64,000 nucleotides of DNA from Marmoricola sp. Leaf446 (GCF_001424755.1 NZ_LMRF01000002.1:175468-239467), one strand, 5' to 3'. Counted from the stretch's first letter, positions 27,540 to 35,947 are shown. Numbers and translations: made by a program. The notes: a model not told the origin generated them from the sequence alone.

Positions 27540-28250
27540 TCAGGGCGCCTCGCGCAGCACGTAGCCCACGCCGCGCACGGTGTGCAGCAGCCGGGCCTCC
27601 CCCTCGGCCTCGGTCTTGCGGCGCAGGTAGCCGACGTAGACCTCGAGGCTGTTGGCGGTGGTGGGGAAGTCGAAGCCCCACACCTCCTCGAGGATGAACG
27701 AGCGCTCGAGCACGCGGCGCGGCCGGCGCAGGAACAGCTCGAGCAGCGAGAACTCGGTGCGGGTCAGCTCGATGAGGCGGGCGCCGCGGCGTACCTCCCG
27801 CGAGGCGAGGTCCATGCTCAGGTCGGAGAAGGCCAGCGTCTCGTCGGCCTCGCCCTCGGCCGGTGTCACCCGCCGCAGCAGCGCCCGGAGCCGGGCGAGC
27901 AGCTCCTCGAGCGCGAACGGCTTGGCGAGGTAGTCGTCGGCCCCGGCGTCGAGCCCCTCGACCCGGTCGCCCACGGCGTCGCGGGCGGTCAGCACCAGGA
28001 TCGGCACGCTGTTGCCGACCTTGCGCAGGGCGCGGGTGGTCTCCAGCCCGTCGAGCCGCGGCATCATCACGTCCATCACCACGGCGTCGGGGTTGGTGCC
28101 GCTGATCCCGGCCAGCGCCTCGGCCCCGTCGGAGGCGGTGGAGACCTGGTAGCCGTTGAACTCCAGCGACCGCCGCAGCGACTCCCGGACCGCCCGGTCG
28201 TCCTCGACGACGAGCACGTGCTGGCGGGAGGCAAGGCTGTCCGGTGTCAC
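27540..28250 (-). CDS. mprA: Response regulator, MprA-like (OmpR family)
   Basis: 236-residue DNA-binding regulator. Receiver domain with acidic pocket D17/D18 (VVEDDRAVR), phosphoacceptor D60 ([13 protein letters not shown]) and K near 109 ([12 protein letters not shown]), followed by an OmpR/PhoB winged helix ending with [15 protein letters not shown] and the RGVGYVLRE tail. GTG start; a CACCCT box 6 bases upstream is a possible leaderless -10. It is followed by the cognate MprB-like kinase, so both are expected to control envelope-stress genes including the adjacent HtrA protease. Palindromic repeats lie just upstream (28311-28398). Confidence 0.92.
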   Translation of the reverse strand: MTPDSLASRQHVLVVEDDRAVRESLRRSLEFNGYQVSTASDGAEALAGISGTNPDAVVMDVMMPRLDGLETTRALRKVGNSVPILVLTARDAVGDRVEGLDAGADDYLAKPFALEELLARLRALLRRVTPAEGEADETLAFSDLSMDLASREVRRGARLIELTRTEFSLLELFLRRPRRVLERSFILEEVWGFDFPTTANSLEVYVGYLRRKTEAEGEARLLHTVRGVGYVLREAP

Positions 28251-28310
28251 GGCACCAGGGTGCCACCAGGGCCTGAGTGCTCGCTGAGACGCGCGGCCGG
28301 TCGGTTGATT

Positions 28311-28398
28311 GGTTTCACAGGGTCCCCTGTGAAGCTCCCGCTTCCCGGTCGAAGTTCACAACGGGAAGCAGCAGTTTCACTAGGTCCCCTGTGAAACC
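28311..28398. repeat. Cluster of palindromes with GTTTCAC/GTGAAAC cores
   Basis: The 88-base stretch has an outer perfect inverted repeat GGTTTCACAGGG (28311-28322) with CCCTGTGAAACC (28387-28398). Within it are three hairpins: TTCACAGGG/CCCTGTGAA (28314-28333), GCTTCCCG/CGGGAAGC (near 28340-28369) and GTTTCAC/GTGAAAC (28374-28397). It lies 3' of the fructosamine kinase gene and 5' of mprA. The GTTTCAC/GTGAAAC half-sites match the element at 45909, 47074 and 63967. Confidence 0.75.
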
Positions 28399-28417
28399 GA
28401 CGACGACGCGGCCGCCC

Positions 28418-29272
28418 TCACAGCCGCCGCGCGAGCTCACCGGCCCGGGCGCCGTACCCCCCGCCGAACATCGCGGCGTGGAGCAGCACCGGGAACAGCT
28501 GGTGGAGCGGCTGGCGGTCGCGCCAGCCGTCGGCGAGCGGCCGCTCCTCGTCGTACGCCGCGACCAGGCGGTCGAGGTGGGGTGCGCCGAAGAGGGCGAG
28601 CAGCGCCAGGTCGGTCTCGCGGTGGCCGCCGTGGGCGGCGGGGTCGATCAGGTGGGCGCGCTCGGTGCCCCAGACCACGTTGCCCGACCACAGGTCGCCG
28701 TGGAGCCGGGCGGGCGGCTCGGTGGGTCCGGCGAGCTGCTCGATCCGGCGTACGACGCCCTCGACGGCCGCCGCGTCGCGGGGCTCGACGTGGCCGCGGT
28801 CGACCGCCACCCTGAGGTAGGGAAGCACCCGTCGGACCGCGAAGAACTCGGGCCAGGTGGGGACGGGCCGGTTGGGCAGCGGCAGTGCGCCGACAAAGCC
28901 GTCCTGCCCGGCCCCGAACCCCTCGGCACCGCTCGCGTGCAGCAGGGCCAGGCCACGGCCGAGGTCGGCGGCCGCCTCGGGGCTCGGGCGGCCGGGCTCG
29001 ACCCAGGCGACGACGAGGCAGTCGTGGTCGACGGCGAGGACCTCGGCGACGGGCACGACGTCGGGCTCGGCCAGCCACCGCAGCCCGCGCGCCTCGGCTG
29101 CGAAGAAGTCCTCCGGCGCCCCGGACCGGGTCTTCACCAGCGCGGACCGGCCGTCCCCGAGCCGCACGCGGGTCGTCACGCAGGTGTCGCCCCCGGCGAC
29201 CGGCGTGGTCGCCGCGACCGGGGTGCCGAGCAGCCGCTCCACGAGGTCGGCGACCCCTCGGCTGCGTGCCAT
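28418..29272 (-). CDS. Fructosamine kinase family protein
   Basis: About 284 residues, aminoglycoside-phosphotransferase-like kinase fold. Seen: TPVAGGDTCVTTRV and LVKTR in the nucleotide lobe, catalytic loop RLHGDLWSGNVVW and metal-binding LIDPAAHGGHRETDLAL. Fructosamine-3-kinases phosphorylate sugars attached to protein amines, leading to deglycation. I prefer the ATG at 29272; an in-frame start at 29308 would add 12 Gly/Pro-rich residues, and a CACCCT -10-like box sits 6 bases before 29272. Single gene on the minus strand; the next gene upstream starts separately. Confidence 0.88.
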   Translation of the reverse strand: MARSRGVADLVERLLGTPVAATTPVAGGDTCVTTRVRLGDGRSALVKTRSGAPEDFFAAEARGLRWLAEPDVVPVAEVLAVDHDCLVVAWVEPGRPSPEAAADLGRGLALLHASGAEGFGAGQDGFVGALPLPNRPVPTWPEFFAVRRVLPYLRVAVDRGHVEPRDAAAVEGVVRRIEQLAGPTEPPARLHGDLWSGNVVWGTERAHLIDPAAHGGHRETDLALLALFGAPHLDRLVAAYDEERPLADGWRDRQPLHQLFPVLLHAAMFGGGYGARAGELARRL

Positions 29273-29330
29273 GCCCCCAGGGTGCCGAGCCGGGCCAAGC
29301 GCCGCCACGCCGACCGGCGGCGGCCACCCG

Positions 29331-29933
29331 TCAGGAGCGAGGCGGGGCGCCCGCGCTCCAGCCCGGGTCGCGCCCGACGTGCGCCAGCAGCCGGGCGGCC
29401 GCGGAGGAGTCGGCCGGGACCATGGCCGGCCCGAACCGGCGGCCGCGCTCGCCCTCCGGCACGGCGTGGCGGGCGACCGGGAGCAGCCGGGCGGCCAGGT
29501 CCTCCGGCGGACGGGGCGCAGGACCGACGGCGGCGGCGACGTCCCAGCCGTGCACGGTCACCTCGAGCGCCCCGACCAGGGCGAGGGTGTCGCGGTCGAG
29601 CGCCAGCACGTCGACCTCGACGGGGCCGCCGGCGGGGAGGACCTGCCAGCGGGCGCGCAGGTCGCAGGCGCGGCGTACGACCCGCTCGACCAGCACCGCG
29701 GGATCGCGGCCCACCGTCGACGGCAGGGCGTCGAGCGCGACCCGGCCCAGGGCCGCCTCGGCGAGGGCCGCGAGCGAGTCCTCCATGTGGACGAGGAGGT
29801 CGCCGAGGTCCCAGCCGGCGCACGGCGTGGGCAGGCCCGCGTCGGCGGTGCGGGCCGCCTGGAGGCGGTCGTGGGTCCAGACCACAGCAGCGTCGAGCAC
29901 CGCGAGGGCACGCGGCGCCGAGAGCGTGGGCAC
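29331..29933 (-). CDS. DinB/maleylpyruvate-isomerase-fold protein (TIGR03086-like)
   Basis: 200 residues with the four-helix DinB/MDMPI fold: DLGDLLVHMEDSLAALAEAAL with the first metal histidine, and ALEVTVHGWDVAAAVG with the second histidine and the Trp-Asp motif. Members bind a divalent metal and several use mycothiol. It starts 4 bases after the ECF sigma factor, on the same strand, so the two are one operon; this pairing suggests a regulated resistance or detoxification function. Substrate unknown. GTG start. Confidence 0.82.
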   Translation of the reverse strand: MPTLSAPRALAVLDAAVVWTHDRLQAARTADAGLPTPCAGWDLGDLLVHMEDSLAALAEAALGRVALDALPSTVGRDPAVLVERVVRRACDLRARWQVLPAGGPVEVDVLALDRDTLALVGALEVTVHGWDVAAAVGPAPRPPEDLAARLLPVARHAVPEGERGRRFGPAMVPADSSAAARLLAHVGRDPGWSAGAPPRS

Positions 29934-29937
29934 GGCC

Positions 29938-30939
29938 CTAGCCGGCGGCGTACGACGCGGGCAGCGTGGCGGGCAGCCCGAAGGTCTCGAACAGGCCGTC
30001 CTCGAAGAAGGCCACCACGTGCCGCACCCGGCCGTCGACCAGCTGCAGCACCTGCAGCTGGAAGGGCCGGAAGTCGCCCTCGGGGGTGCGCATGTAGAGG
30101 CCGTACGCCGGCTGCCCGTTGGCCGACGTCCGCAGCATCGGCATGTCGTGCGCCCCGCCGGGGCAGTTGTGCTCGATCAGCTCCGCGATCGTCTCGGCGC
30201 CGCGGTACCAGCCGGTGAAGGGCGGCATCTCCCAGACGGCGTCGGCGGCGAGCATCGTCACCAGCGCGTCGACGTCCTTGGCCCAGAAGGCCTGCACGTA
30301 GCGCTCGAGCATCTGCTCGTGCTCCGGCGTCAGCGTGTCCTCGACGGTGCCCTCGCTGAGCTGCTTCTCGGCGAGCTGGGCGTGGGCCCGCTGCAGCGCG
30401 CTGTTGACCGCGGCGACCGTGGTGTCGAGCGCGGCGGCGGTCTCCTTGGCGGTCCAGCGCAGCACGTCGCGGAGCACGAGCACCGCGCGCTGGCGGGGAG
30501 GCAGGTGCTGGAGAGCGGCCACGAAGGCGAGCCGGATCGCGTCGCGGTTGCCGACCACCTCGGCGGGGTCGACGTTGGCGACGTCGACCATCACGTCGGG
30601 CATCGGCTGCAGCCACGGCACCTCGTCGGCGGTGACCAGCTCGTCGCGCGCCTGGGAGTCGGGCATCCCCAGGCCGGTCGGCAGCGGCCGTCGTCCCCGG
30701 CCCTCGAGGTTGGTGAGGCAGACGTTGGTGGCGATCCGGTAGAGCCAGGTGCGGACCGACGAGCGCCCCTCGAAGTCGTCGAACGCCTTCCAGGCCCGCA
30801 GGTAGGTCTCCTGGACCATGTCCTCCGCGTCGTACACCGACCCGGTCATCCGGTAGCAGTGCGCGGTCAGCTCGCGGCGGTAGCGGTCGGCCACCTCGGG
30901 GAAGTCAGCCGTCGGCACGCGGTCGTGGAGCTGGGTCAT
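29938..30939 (-). CDS. ECF sigma factor with C-terminal SnoaL-like domain
   Basis: 333-residue extracytoplasmic-function sigma factor. Region 2 is seen in SVYDAEDMVQETYLRAW and SSVRTWLYRIATNVCL, region 4 in RAVLVLRDVLRWTAKETAAA and VAAVNSALQRAHAQL. The last about 120 residues form an NTF2/SnoaL-like domain (YVQAFWAKDVDALVTML), as in SigG/SigJ-type sigma factors, where this domain takes the role of an anti-sigma factor by controlling activity in cis. No separate anti-sigma gene is present, which fits. It is followed by a TIGR03086-like protein at a 4-base gap. Confidence 0.9.
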   Translation of the reverse strand: MTQLHDRVPTADFPEVADRYRRELTAHCYRMTGSVYDAEDMVQETYLRAWKAFDDFEGRSSVRTWLYRIATNVCLTNLEGRGRRPLPTGLGMPDSQARDELVTADEVPWLQPMPDVMVDVANVDPAEVVGNRDAIRLAFVAALQHLPPRQRAVLVLRDVLRWTAKETAAALDTTVAAVNSALQRAHAQLAEKQLSEGTVEDTLTPEHEQMLERYVQAFWAKDVDALVTMLAADAVWEMPPFTGWYRGAETIAELIEHNCPGGAHDMPMLRTSANGQPAYGLYMRTPEGDFRPFQLQVLQLVDGRVRHVVAFFEDGLFETFGLPATLPASYAAG

Positions 30940-31057
30940 GGGTCCTCCTCCAGAGGGTCCAACTGTAGGCAGGGGAGGAGACTCCGCGGCACCCCCGAAC
31001 TCATCGGTCGGTGGGCGGCGGTGGGTGCCGGCGGGCCGGCGTACGGCCGGCGTACGA

Positions 31058-31131
31058 CATGTAACGCGGTGTTACAGCAGACAAATCGCCCGCACAGCCC
31101 TTGTTCAGACGCGATAACTCCGCGTTACATG
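31058..31131. repeat. Inverted repeat at the 3' end of the LMW-PTP gene
   Basis: Arms of 17 bases at 31058-31074 (CATGTAACGCGGTGTTA) and 31115-31131, pairing with one mismatch across a 40-base interval. The right arm contains the stop codon and last codon of the phosphatase gene. It may be its terminator or part of an antiterminator-like fold; the inner GTAAC/GTTAC pair could form a competing hairpin. Confidence 0.7.
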
Positions 31132-31634
31132 CGGGTCGGGTCGAGCCCCAGGAGGCCGTCGACCAGGACGGCGCAGGTGCGCTCGACCATGGCGAGGACG
31201 TCGGTGAAGCCGTCGTCGCCGCCGTAGTAGGGGTCGGGCACGTCGGGTGCCGGGCCGGCGTCCACCTCGGGGTCGAAGGAGCGGAACAGCCGGACCCGGT
31301 CGGACTCCCCGCCGATCTCGGCGAGGTTGGCGGCGTCCATGGCGAGCACGAGGTCGAGCCCGGCCCAGGTGTCGTCGTGCTGCTGGGCCCGGTGGCGGGT
31401 CGCGTCGTACCCCGACCGCGTCAGCCGGGCCGCCGCGCGCTCGTCCATCGGCTGGCCGACGTGCCAGCCGCCGGTGCCGCTGCTGCGCACCGCCACGCGG
31501 TCGGCGAGACCCGCGTCGGCGACCAGCGAGGTCATCACGACGTCGGCCATGGGGGAGCGGCAGATGTTGCCCAGGCACACGAACCCGATCCGGTACGGCG
31601 CGCCCAGCGGCGGCGGCAGCGCGGGTGCGGCCAC
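31125..31634 (-). CDS. Low-molecular-weight protein tyrosine phosphatase
   Basis: 169 residues. The phosphate loop is C20-L-G-N-I-C-R26-S, followed later by the general-acid loop VPDPYYGG. This family dephosphorylates protein tyrosines (PtpA in mycobacteria) and is related to arsenate reductases; the DPYYGG acid loop supports phosphatase activity. GTG start. It begins 1 base after the stop of the small membrane protein, so the two genes are cotranscribed. Target unknown; no tyrosine kinase is nearby. Confidence 0.92.
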   Translation of the reverse strand: MAAPALPPPLGAPYRIGFVCLGNICRSPMADVVMTSLVADAGLADRVAVRSSGTGGWHVGQPMDERAAARLTRSGYDATRHRAQQHDDTWAGLDLVLAMDAANLAEIGGESDRVRLFRSFDPEVDAGPAPDVPDPYYGGDDGFTDVLAMVERTCAVLVDGLLGLDPTRM

Positions 31635-31635
31635 C

Positions 31636-32019
31636 TCAGCGCCGCCGCTCGGGGTCGGGCAGCACGGCGTTGACCAGCAGGCTCACCAGCGAGATCACGA
31701 TCGACCCGAGCAGCGCGGTGCCGAACCCGTCGACGCGGAAGTCGAGCCCCACGGCGTCGGAGATCGCGCTGGTGAGCAGCAGCATCGCGGCGTTGACGAC
31801 GAACCAGAACAGGCCGAGCGTCAGCACGATCAGCGGCAGCGACAGGAGCCGTACGACGGGCCGCACGACCGCGTTGACCACGCCGAAGATGACGCCGACG
31901 ACGAGCAGCTCGACCGCCAGCGTGGTGTCGTCGGGGGTGGGCAGGGTGATGCCCTCGAACAGCCACACCGCCGCGCCGACGGCCAGCGCGTTGGCGATGA
32001 CGAAGAGCAGGAACCTCAT
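31636..32019 (-). CDS. Small membrane protein of the phage-holin-4-superfamily (DUF360 type)
   Basis: 127 residues with four predicted membrane segments: starting RFLLFVIANALAVGAAVWLF, then ELLVVGVIFGVVNAVVRPVV, a third around LIVLTLGLFWFVVNAAMLLL and a fourth around LGSIVISLVSLLVNAVL. This matches the YvlD/Phage_holin_4_2 family, which is chromosomal and widespread despite the name. Function unknown. A TACGCT -10-like box lies 7 bases before the ATG, suggesting leaderless expression. It is followed at once by the tyrosine phosphatase gene. Confidence 0.85.
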   Translation of the reverse strand: MRFLLFVIANALAVGAAVWLFEGITLPTPDDTTLAVELLVVGVIFGVVNAVVRPVVRLLSLPLIVLTLGLFWFVVNAAMLLLTSAISDAVGLDFRVDGFGTALLGSIVISLVSLLVNAVLPDPERRR

Positions 32020-32026
32020 GCCGGTG

Positions 32027-32032
32027 AGCGTA
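32027..32032 (-). promoter_or_regulatory. -10 element of a probable leaderless promoter (holin-like/LMW-PTP operon)
   Basis: On the minus strand the bases read TACGCT, 7 bases before the ATG at 32019, with no ribosome site. It lies in the 18-base gap after the GntR gene. Confidence 0.4.
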
Positions 32033-32037
32033 GAGGC

Positions 32038-32748
32038 CTACTCCGCCCGGAGCCGCCGCTCGACCTCGTCGGTCATCGACTCCTCGGCCTCCTCGAGGTG
32101 CGCCGCCAGCTCGGCGGCCGCGGCCTCGGTGTCGCCGGCCTCGAGCAGGTCGAGCAGGTGGCTGTGGGAGTGCACCTGCTCGGCGGCGTTGCCGCGGGCA
32201 CGGTCGACCTCGGCGAGCGCGAGCCGGACCTCGGCGTGCAGCCCGTCGACGAAGGCCAGCAGCCGGCTCGACCCGGCCAGCCCGGCGAGCGCCCGGTGGA
32301 TCCGCAGGTGGGCGGCCACGAACTCTGCGGTGGTGCAGTCGCTGCCCCGCAGGTCGGAGTAGCCGGCCAGCGCGTCGCGCAGCTCCTGCCGCTCCTCCTC
32401 GGAGGCGTCGGGCCAGCGGCGTACGCCGGCGCTCTCGACCACCACCCGGGCCCGGCAGACGTCGGCGACCTGGGCGCTGTCGAGGCGGCGCACCTGCGTG
32501 CCGCGGTTGGGCAACCGGTCGGCCAGGCCCTCGGCGACGAGCACGCCCAGCGCCTCGCGGACCGTCGAGCGCGAGACCCCCAGCGCGTCGGCGATCGCCA
32601 CCTCGCGCAGCGGGGTGCCGGGCTCGAGCTCGCCCTCGAACAGCGAGCGGCGCAGCTCCTCGGCGACCCGCTCGACCGTGGTCATCGGCTCGATCCGCAG
32701 GCCCGCGAACGGGCTGGGCGGGGCGCCTTCGCGCGAGGTGGCCGACAT
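32038..32748 (-). CDS. GntR-family regulator with FCD domain
   Basis: 236 residues. N-terminal winged helix (PLREVAIADALGVSRSTVREALGVLVAEGLAD) and a C-terminal all-helical FCD ligand-binding domain (CTTAEFVAAHLRIHRALAGLAG, QVHSHSHLLDLLEAGD) with metal-site histidines typical of FadR/VanR-type members. It is divergent from the DDAH gene, and a perfect FadR-type palindrome lies between them (32813-32827). It probably controls arginine-derivative catabolism by the DDAH gene; the effector is unknown. Confidence 0.9.
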   Translation of the reverse strand: MSATSREGAPPSPFAGLRIEPMTTVERVAEELRRSLFEGELEPGTPLREVAIADALGVSRSTVREALGVLVAEGLADRLPNRGTQVRRLDSAQVADVCRARVVVESAGVRRWPDASEEERQELRDALAGYSDLRGSDCTTAEFVAAHLRIHRALAGLAGSSRLLAFVDGLHAEVRLALAEVDRARGNAAEQVHSHSHLLDLLEAGDTEAAAAELAAHLEEAEESMTDEVERRLRAE

Positions 32749-32812
32749 GGGACCCCCATCATCGCGCGAGTTCTTTGGCGAAGCACACCCCTGTAGGTCA
32801 CACTGGTGCTGA

Positions 32813-32827
32813 GATTGTCCGACAATC
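32813..32827. promoter_or_regulatory. GntR operator between gntR and the DDAH gene
   Basis: GATTGTC-C-GACAATC, a perfect 7-bp inverted repeat with one central base. It has the TTGTCnGACAA layout of FadR-subfamily GntR sites and lies 56 bases before the DDAH start. Confidence 0.75.
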
Positions 32828-32882
32828 AGTCAATACGTGATCGGCGTCACCTGCTGATGCCCCGCACCGCCGAGGAGGCCCC

Positions 32883-33812
32883 ATGAGCACGCGCCCCGAG
32901 ACCCTGCCCGACCAGCCCGTCCCGACCCAGCCGCTGCCCTGGGGTCGCCGCTACCTCGCGGTCTCGCCCGACCACTTCCGCATCGACTACGCGATCAACC
33001 CGTTCATGCACCTCGACGACCAGCCCGACCCGGTCCGCACCCGCGAGCAGTGGGCCGCGATGGTGGCCGCCATCGAGGCCGCCGGCGCCACCGTGGAGGT
33101 GCTCGGCCAGCTCGCCGAGGCGCCCGACATGGTCTACGCGATGAACCTCGGGCTGGCGCTCGAGCGTGAGGACGGCTCGCCCCACGTCGTGCTGTCCCAC
33201 ATGCGCTACGCCGAGCGGCGGATGGAGACCCCGGCCGCCGAGCGCTGGTGGGCCGACCACGGCGCCACCACCCAGCGCACCGGCCGCGACGGCGTCGGCG
33301 CCCACCTCGAGGCCGGCGACGCCTTCGCCTGGCGCGGGGACCTGGTCGTCGGCTACGGCCCCCGCACCGAGGAGCTGGCGCTCAAGCACCTCGCGACCGA
33401 GCTCGGCACCACGGTCCGCGGGTTCCGCATCGTGCACCCGGGGATGTACCACATGGACCTCGGCTTCTGCCCGCTCGACGACACCCGGGCGATGGTCTGC
33501 CCCGCGGCGTACGACGAGGCCTCGGCCGCCGCGCTGCTGGACCTCGTGCCCGAGCCGCTCGTGCTCACCGAGGCCGAGGCGATGACCTTCTGCGCCAACT
33601 CGGTGGTGGTGGGCCGCACCGTGGTGATGCCGGCCTGCCCCGACCGGGTGCGCGCGCAACTGGAGGAGTGGGGCTTCGACGTCGTCGTGGTCGACGTCTC
33701 CGAGCTGCTGAAGGGTGGCGGCGCGGTGCGGTGCCTGACCAACCCCCTCGACGTACGCCTCGGCCGGGACCTGCGACCGGTCCCCGGGGGCAGCGTCGTG
33801 CTGCCGTCCTAG
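32883..33812 (+). CDS. ddaH: Dimethylarginine dimethylaminohydrolase / amidinohydrolase
   Basis: 309-residue pentein-fold enzyme. Catalytic His190 ([16 protein letters not shown]) and Cys284 ([13 protein letters not shown]) are both present, as are the substrate-binding N-terminal pattern (DYAINPFMH) and the [10 protein letters not shown] strand. DDAH converts N-methylated arginines, or arginine-like amidines, to citrulline plus amine. Controlled, by position, by the divergent GntR regulator. The HisC-like gene follows with its own -10 box overlapping the stop codon. Related amidinotransferases use other acceptors, so the exact substrate is not certain. Confidence 0.85.
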   Translation: MSTRPETLPDQPVPTQPLPWGRRYLAVSPDHFRIDYAINPFMHLDDQPDPVRTREQWAAMVAAIEAAGATVEVLGQLAEAPDMVYAMNLGLALEREDGSPHVVLSHMRYAERRMETPAAERWWADHGATTQRTGRDGVGAHLEAGDAFAWRGDLVVGYGPRTEELALKHLATELGTTVRGFRIVHPGMYHMDLGFCPLDDTRAMVCPAAYDEASAAALLDLVPEPLVLTEAEAMTFCANSVVVGRTVVMPACPDRVRAQLEEWGFDVVVVDVSELLKGGGAVRCLTNPLDVRLGRDLRPVPGGSVVLPS

Positions 33813-33815
33813 AGT
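33810..33815 (+). promoter_or_regulatory. -10 element of a probable leaderless promoter for hisC
   Basis: TAGAGT begins with the TAG stop codon of the DDAH gene and lies 7 bases before the GTG start of hisC, with no ribosome site. Confidence 0.45.
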
Positions 33816-33822
33816 CCTGCGG

Positions 33823-34926
33823 GTGAGCACCCCCCACGACACGGCACCATCCCCCCGCACGACGATCGCCGCCATCCCGGCGTACGTCGCGGGCAAGCCG
33901 CCGACGCCGCGACCCGGCCAGCAGGTCTTCAAGCTCTCCTCCAACGAGAACCCCTACCCACCGCTGCCGGGCGTGGTGGAGGCGGCGCACGCCGCGGTGG
34001 CGCGGATGAACCGCTACCCCGACATGGGCAACACGGCGCTGTACGCCGCGCTGTCGGACAAGCTGGGCGTCGCCCCGGAGCAGCTCGCCGCCGGCACCGG
34101 CTCGGTGGCGGTGCTCTACCACCTGCTGCAGGCGTTCTGCGAGCCCGGCGACGAGGTCGTCTACGCCTGGCGCTCGTTCGAGGCCTACCCGATCGCGGTG
34201 TCGGCCAACGGCGCCACCTCGGTGCGGGTCCCGGTCACCGCGGCCGGTCGTCACGACCTCGCCGCGATGGCGGCGGCGGTCACCGACCGCACCCGGGTGG
34301 TGGTCGTGTGCACGCCCAACAACCCGACCGGCACCGCCGTCAGCGACGCCGAGCTGCGCGACTTCGTGGCCCAGGTGCCCCCGCACGTGCTGGTCGTCGT
34401 CGACGAGGCCTACCGCGAGTTCGTCCGCGACGAGGACCCCGTGGACGCGCTCGCGCTGGCCGCCGAGCACGCCAACGTCGCGGTGATGCGCACCTTCGCC
34501 AAGGCCTACGGGCTGGCCGGCTTCCGCGTCGGCTACCTCGTCGCCCACCCGGACGTGGCGGCGGCGGTGCGTGCGTGCGCCCTGCCCTTCGGCGTCTCGA
34601 GCGTCGCCCAGGCCGCGGCCGTCGCCTCGCTCGACGCTGAGGAGGCGCTGCTCGAGCGCGTCGACGCCCTCGTCGCCGAGCGCACCCGCGTCGTGGACAC
34701 GCTGGCCCGGCAGGGCTGGGAGGTGCCCGAGGCCCAGGGCAACTTCGTCTGGCTCCCGCTCGGGGACCGCTCCCTGGAGTTCGCGGCGTCGGGCGAGCAG
34801 GCCGGCATCTCGGTGCGGCCCTTCGCCGGCGACGGCGTGCGCGTCAGCATCGGCGAGCCCGAGGGCAACGACGTCCTCCTCGAGGTGACGGCGGCCTGGC
34901 AGGCCGGCGGCCCGGCCCCGGAGTAG
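33823..34926 (+). CDS. hisC: Histidinol-phosphate aminotransferase-like enzyme
   Basis: 367-residue PLP-dependent class I/II aminotransferase. Seen: [15 protein letters not shown] near residue 37, [23 protein letters not shown], and the PLP-lysine K227 in [16 protein letters not shown]. The overall pattern is that of HisC, with no other his gene around; actinobacteria often carry a second copy that acts on aromatic amino acids, so phenylalanine or tyrosine transamination is possible. GTG start preceded by a -10 box, so probably leaderless and transcribed separately from the DDAH gene. Confidence 0.85.
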   Translation: MSTPHDTAPSPRTTIAAIPAYVAGKPPTPRPGQQVFKLSSNENPYPPLPGVVEAAHAAVARMNRYPDMGNTALYAALSDKLGVAPEQLAAGTGSVAVLYHLLQAFCEPGDEVVYAWRSFEAYPIAVSANGATSVRVPVTAAGRHDLAAMAAAVTDRTRVVVVCTPNNPTGTAVSDAELRDFVAQVPPHVLVVVDEAYREFVRDEDPVDALALAAEHANVAVMRTFAKAYGLAGFRVGYLVAHPDVAAAVRACALPFGVSSVAQAAAVASLDAEEALLERVDALVAERTRVVDTLARQGWEVPEAQGNFVWLPLGDRSLEFAASGEQAGISVRPFAGDGVRVSIGEPEGNDVLLEVTAAWQAGGPAPE

Positions 34927-34977
34927 CCGGTCCGCACCCAGGCGGTTGAACCTTCTCCCATCCGGGAACATGGGGGC

Positions 34978-35937
34978 ATGGCAGACGAGACCGGCGGCAC
35001 CTACGTCGAGCAGGGCAAGTCCTTCGACCGCGACATGAACTACATCCCCGACCGGATCGTGCGCGAGCCCGCCGAGGGCTCCGACCCGCCGCAGTGGCCG
35101 GTCGAGCCCGGCCGCTACCGGTTGGTGGCCGCCAAGGCCTGCCCGTGGGCCAACCGCGCCATCATCGTGCGCCAGCTGCTCGGCCTCGAGGACGTCATCT
35201 CGCTGGGCCTGACCGGCCCGACCCACGACCAGCGCAGCTGGACCTTCGACCTCGACGAGGGCGGCGTCGACCCCGTCCTCGGGATCGAGCGGCTGCAGCA
35301 GGCCTACTTCGAGCGCTACCCCGACTACCCGCGCGGCATCACCGTGCCGGCGATCGTCGACGTCCCGACCGGCCAGGTCGTCACCAACGACTTCCCGTGG
35401 ATCACCCACGACCTGTTCTTCGAGTGGACCGAGCACCACCGTGCGGGCGCGCCCGACCTGTGGCCCGCCGAGGTCCGCGACGAGATGGAGGAGGTGATGC
35501 ACCGCGTCTTCACCGAGGTCAACAACGGCGTCTACCGCTGCGGCTTCGCCGGCTCCCAGGAGGCGTACGACGAGGCCTACGACCGGCTGTGGGCGGCGAT
35601 GAACTGGCTGGAGGACCGCCTGGCCGACCGTCGCTACCTGATGGGGTCGAGCATCACCGAGGCCGACGTCCGGCTGTTCACCACGCTGGCCCGCTTCGAC
35701 GCGGTCTACCACGGCCACTTCAAGTGCAACCGCCAGAAGCTGACCGAGCTGCCGAACTTGTGGGGCTACGCCCGCGACCTGTTCCAGCAGCCCGGCTTCG
35801 GCGAGAACACCGACTTCGCGCAGATCAAGGCGCACTACTACGTCGTCCACACCGACGTGAACCCCAGCGGCATCGTGCCCAAGGGCCCCGACGAGTCGGT
35901 CTGGCTCACCCCCCACGACCGGGAACGCCTCGGCTGA
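34978..35937 (+). CDS. Glutathione-S-transferase omega-like / S-glutathionyl-hydroquinone-reductase-like protein
   Basis: 319 residues. N-terminal thioredoxin-fold domain with the active-site motif C55-P-W-A (VAAKACPWANRA) and C-terminal helical GST domain (LMGSSITEADVRLFTTL). This is the YqjG/EcmB pattern, whose members reduce glutathionyl-quinones using thiol exchange at that Cys. Actinobacteria make mycothiol rather than glutathione, so the natural thiol is probably mycothiol; that is inference. Single gene convergent with the DHA2 exporter, with a strong palindromic terminator between. Confidence 0.85.
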   Translation: MADETGGTYVEQGKSFDRDMNYIPDRIVREPAEGSDPPQWPVEPGRYRLVAAKACPWANRAIIVRQLLGLEDVISLGLTGPTHDQRSWTFDLDEGGVDPVLGIERLQQAYFERYPDYPRGITVPAIVDVPTGQVVTNDFPWITHDLFFEWTEHHRAGAPDLWPAEVRDEMEEVMHRVFTEVNNGVYRCGFAGSQEAYDEAYDRLWAAMNWLEDRLADRRYLMGSSITEADVRLFTTLARFDAVYHGHFKCNRQKLTELPNLWGYARDLFQQPGFGENTDFAQIKAHYYVVHTDVNPSGIVPKGPDESVWLTPHDRERLG

Positions 35938-35947
35938 CCCCCCGTTG

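Noticed and set aside
31636..32019. Phage holin as a sign of a prophage
   Set aside because: The family name is historical; no other phage gene is present and the gene is cotranscribed with a tyrosine phosphatase.
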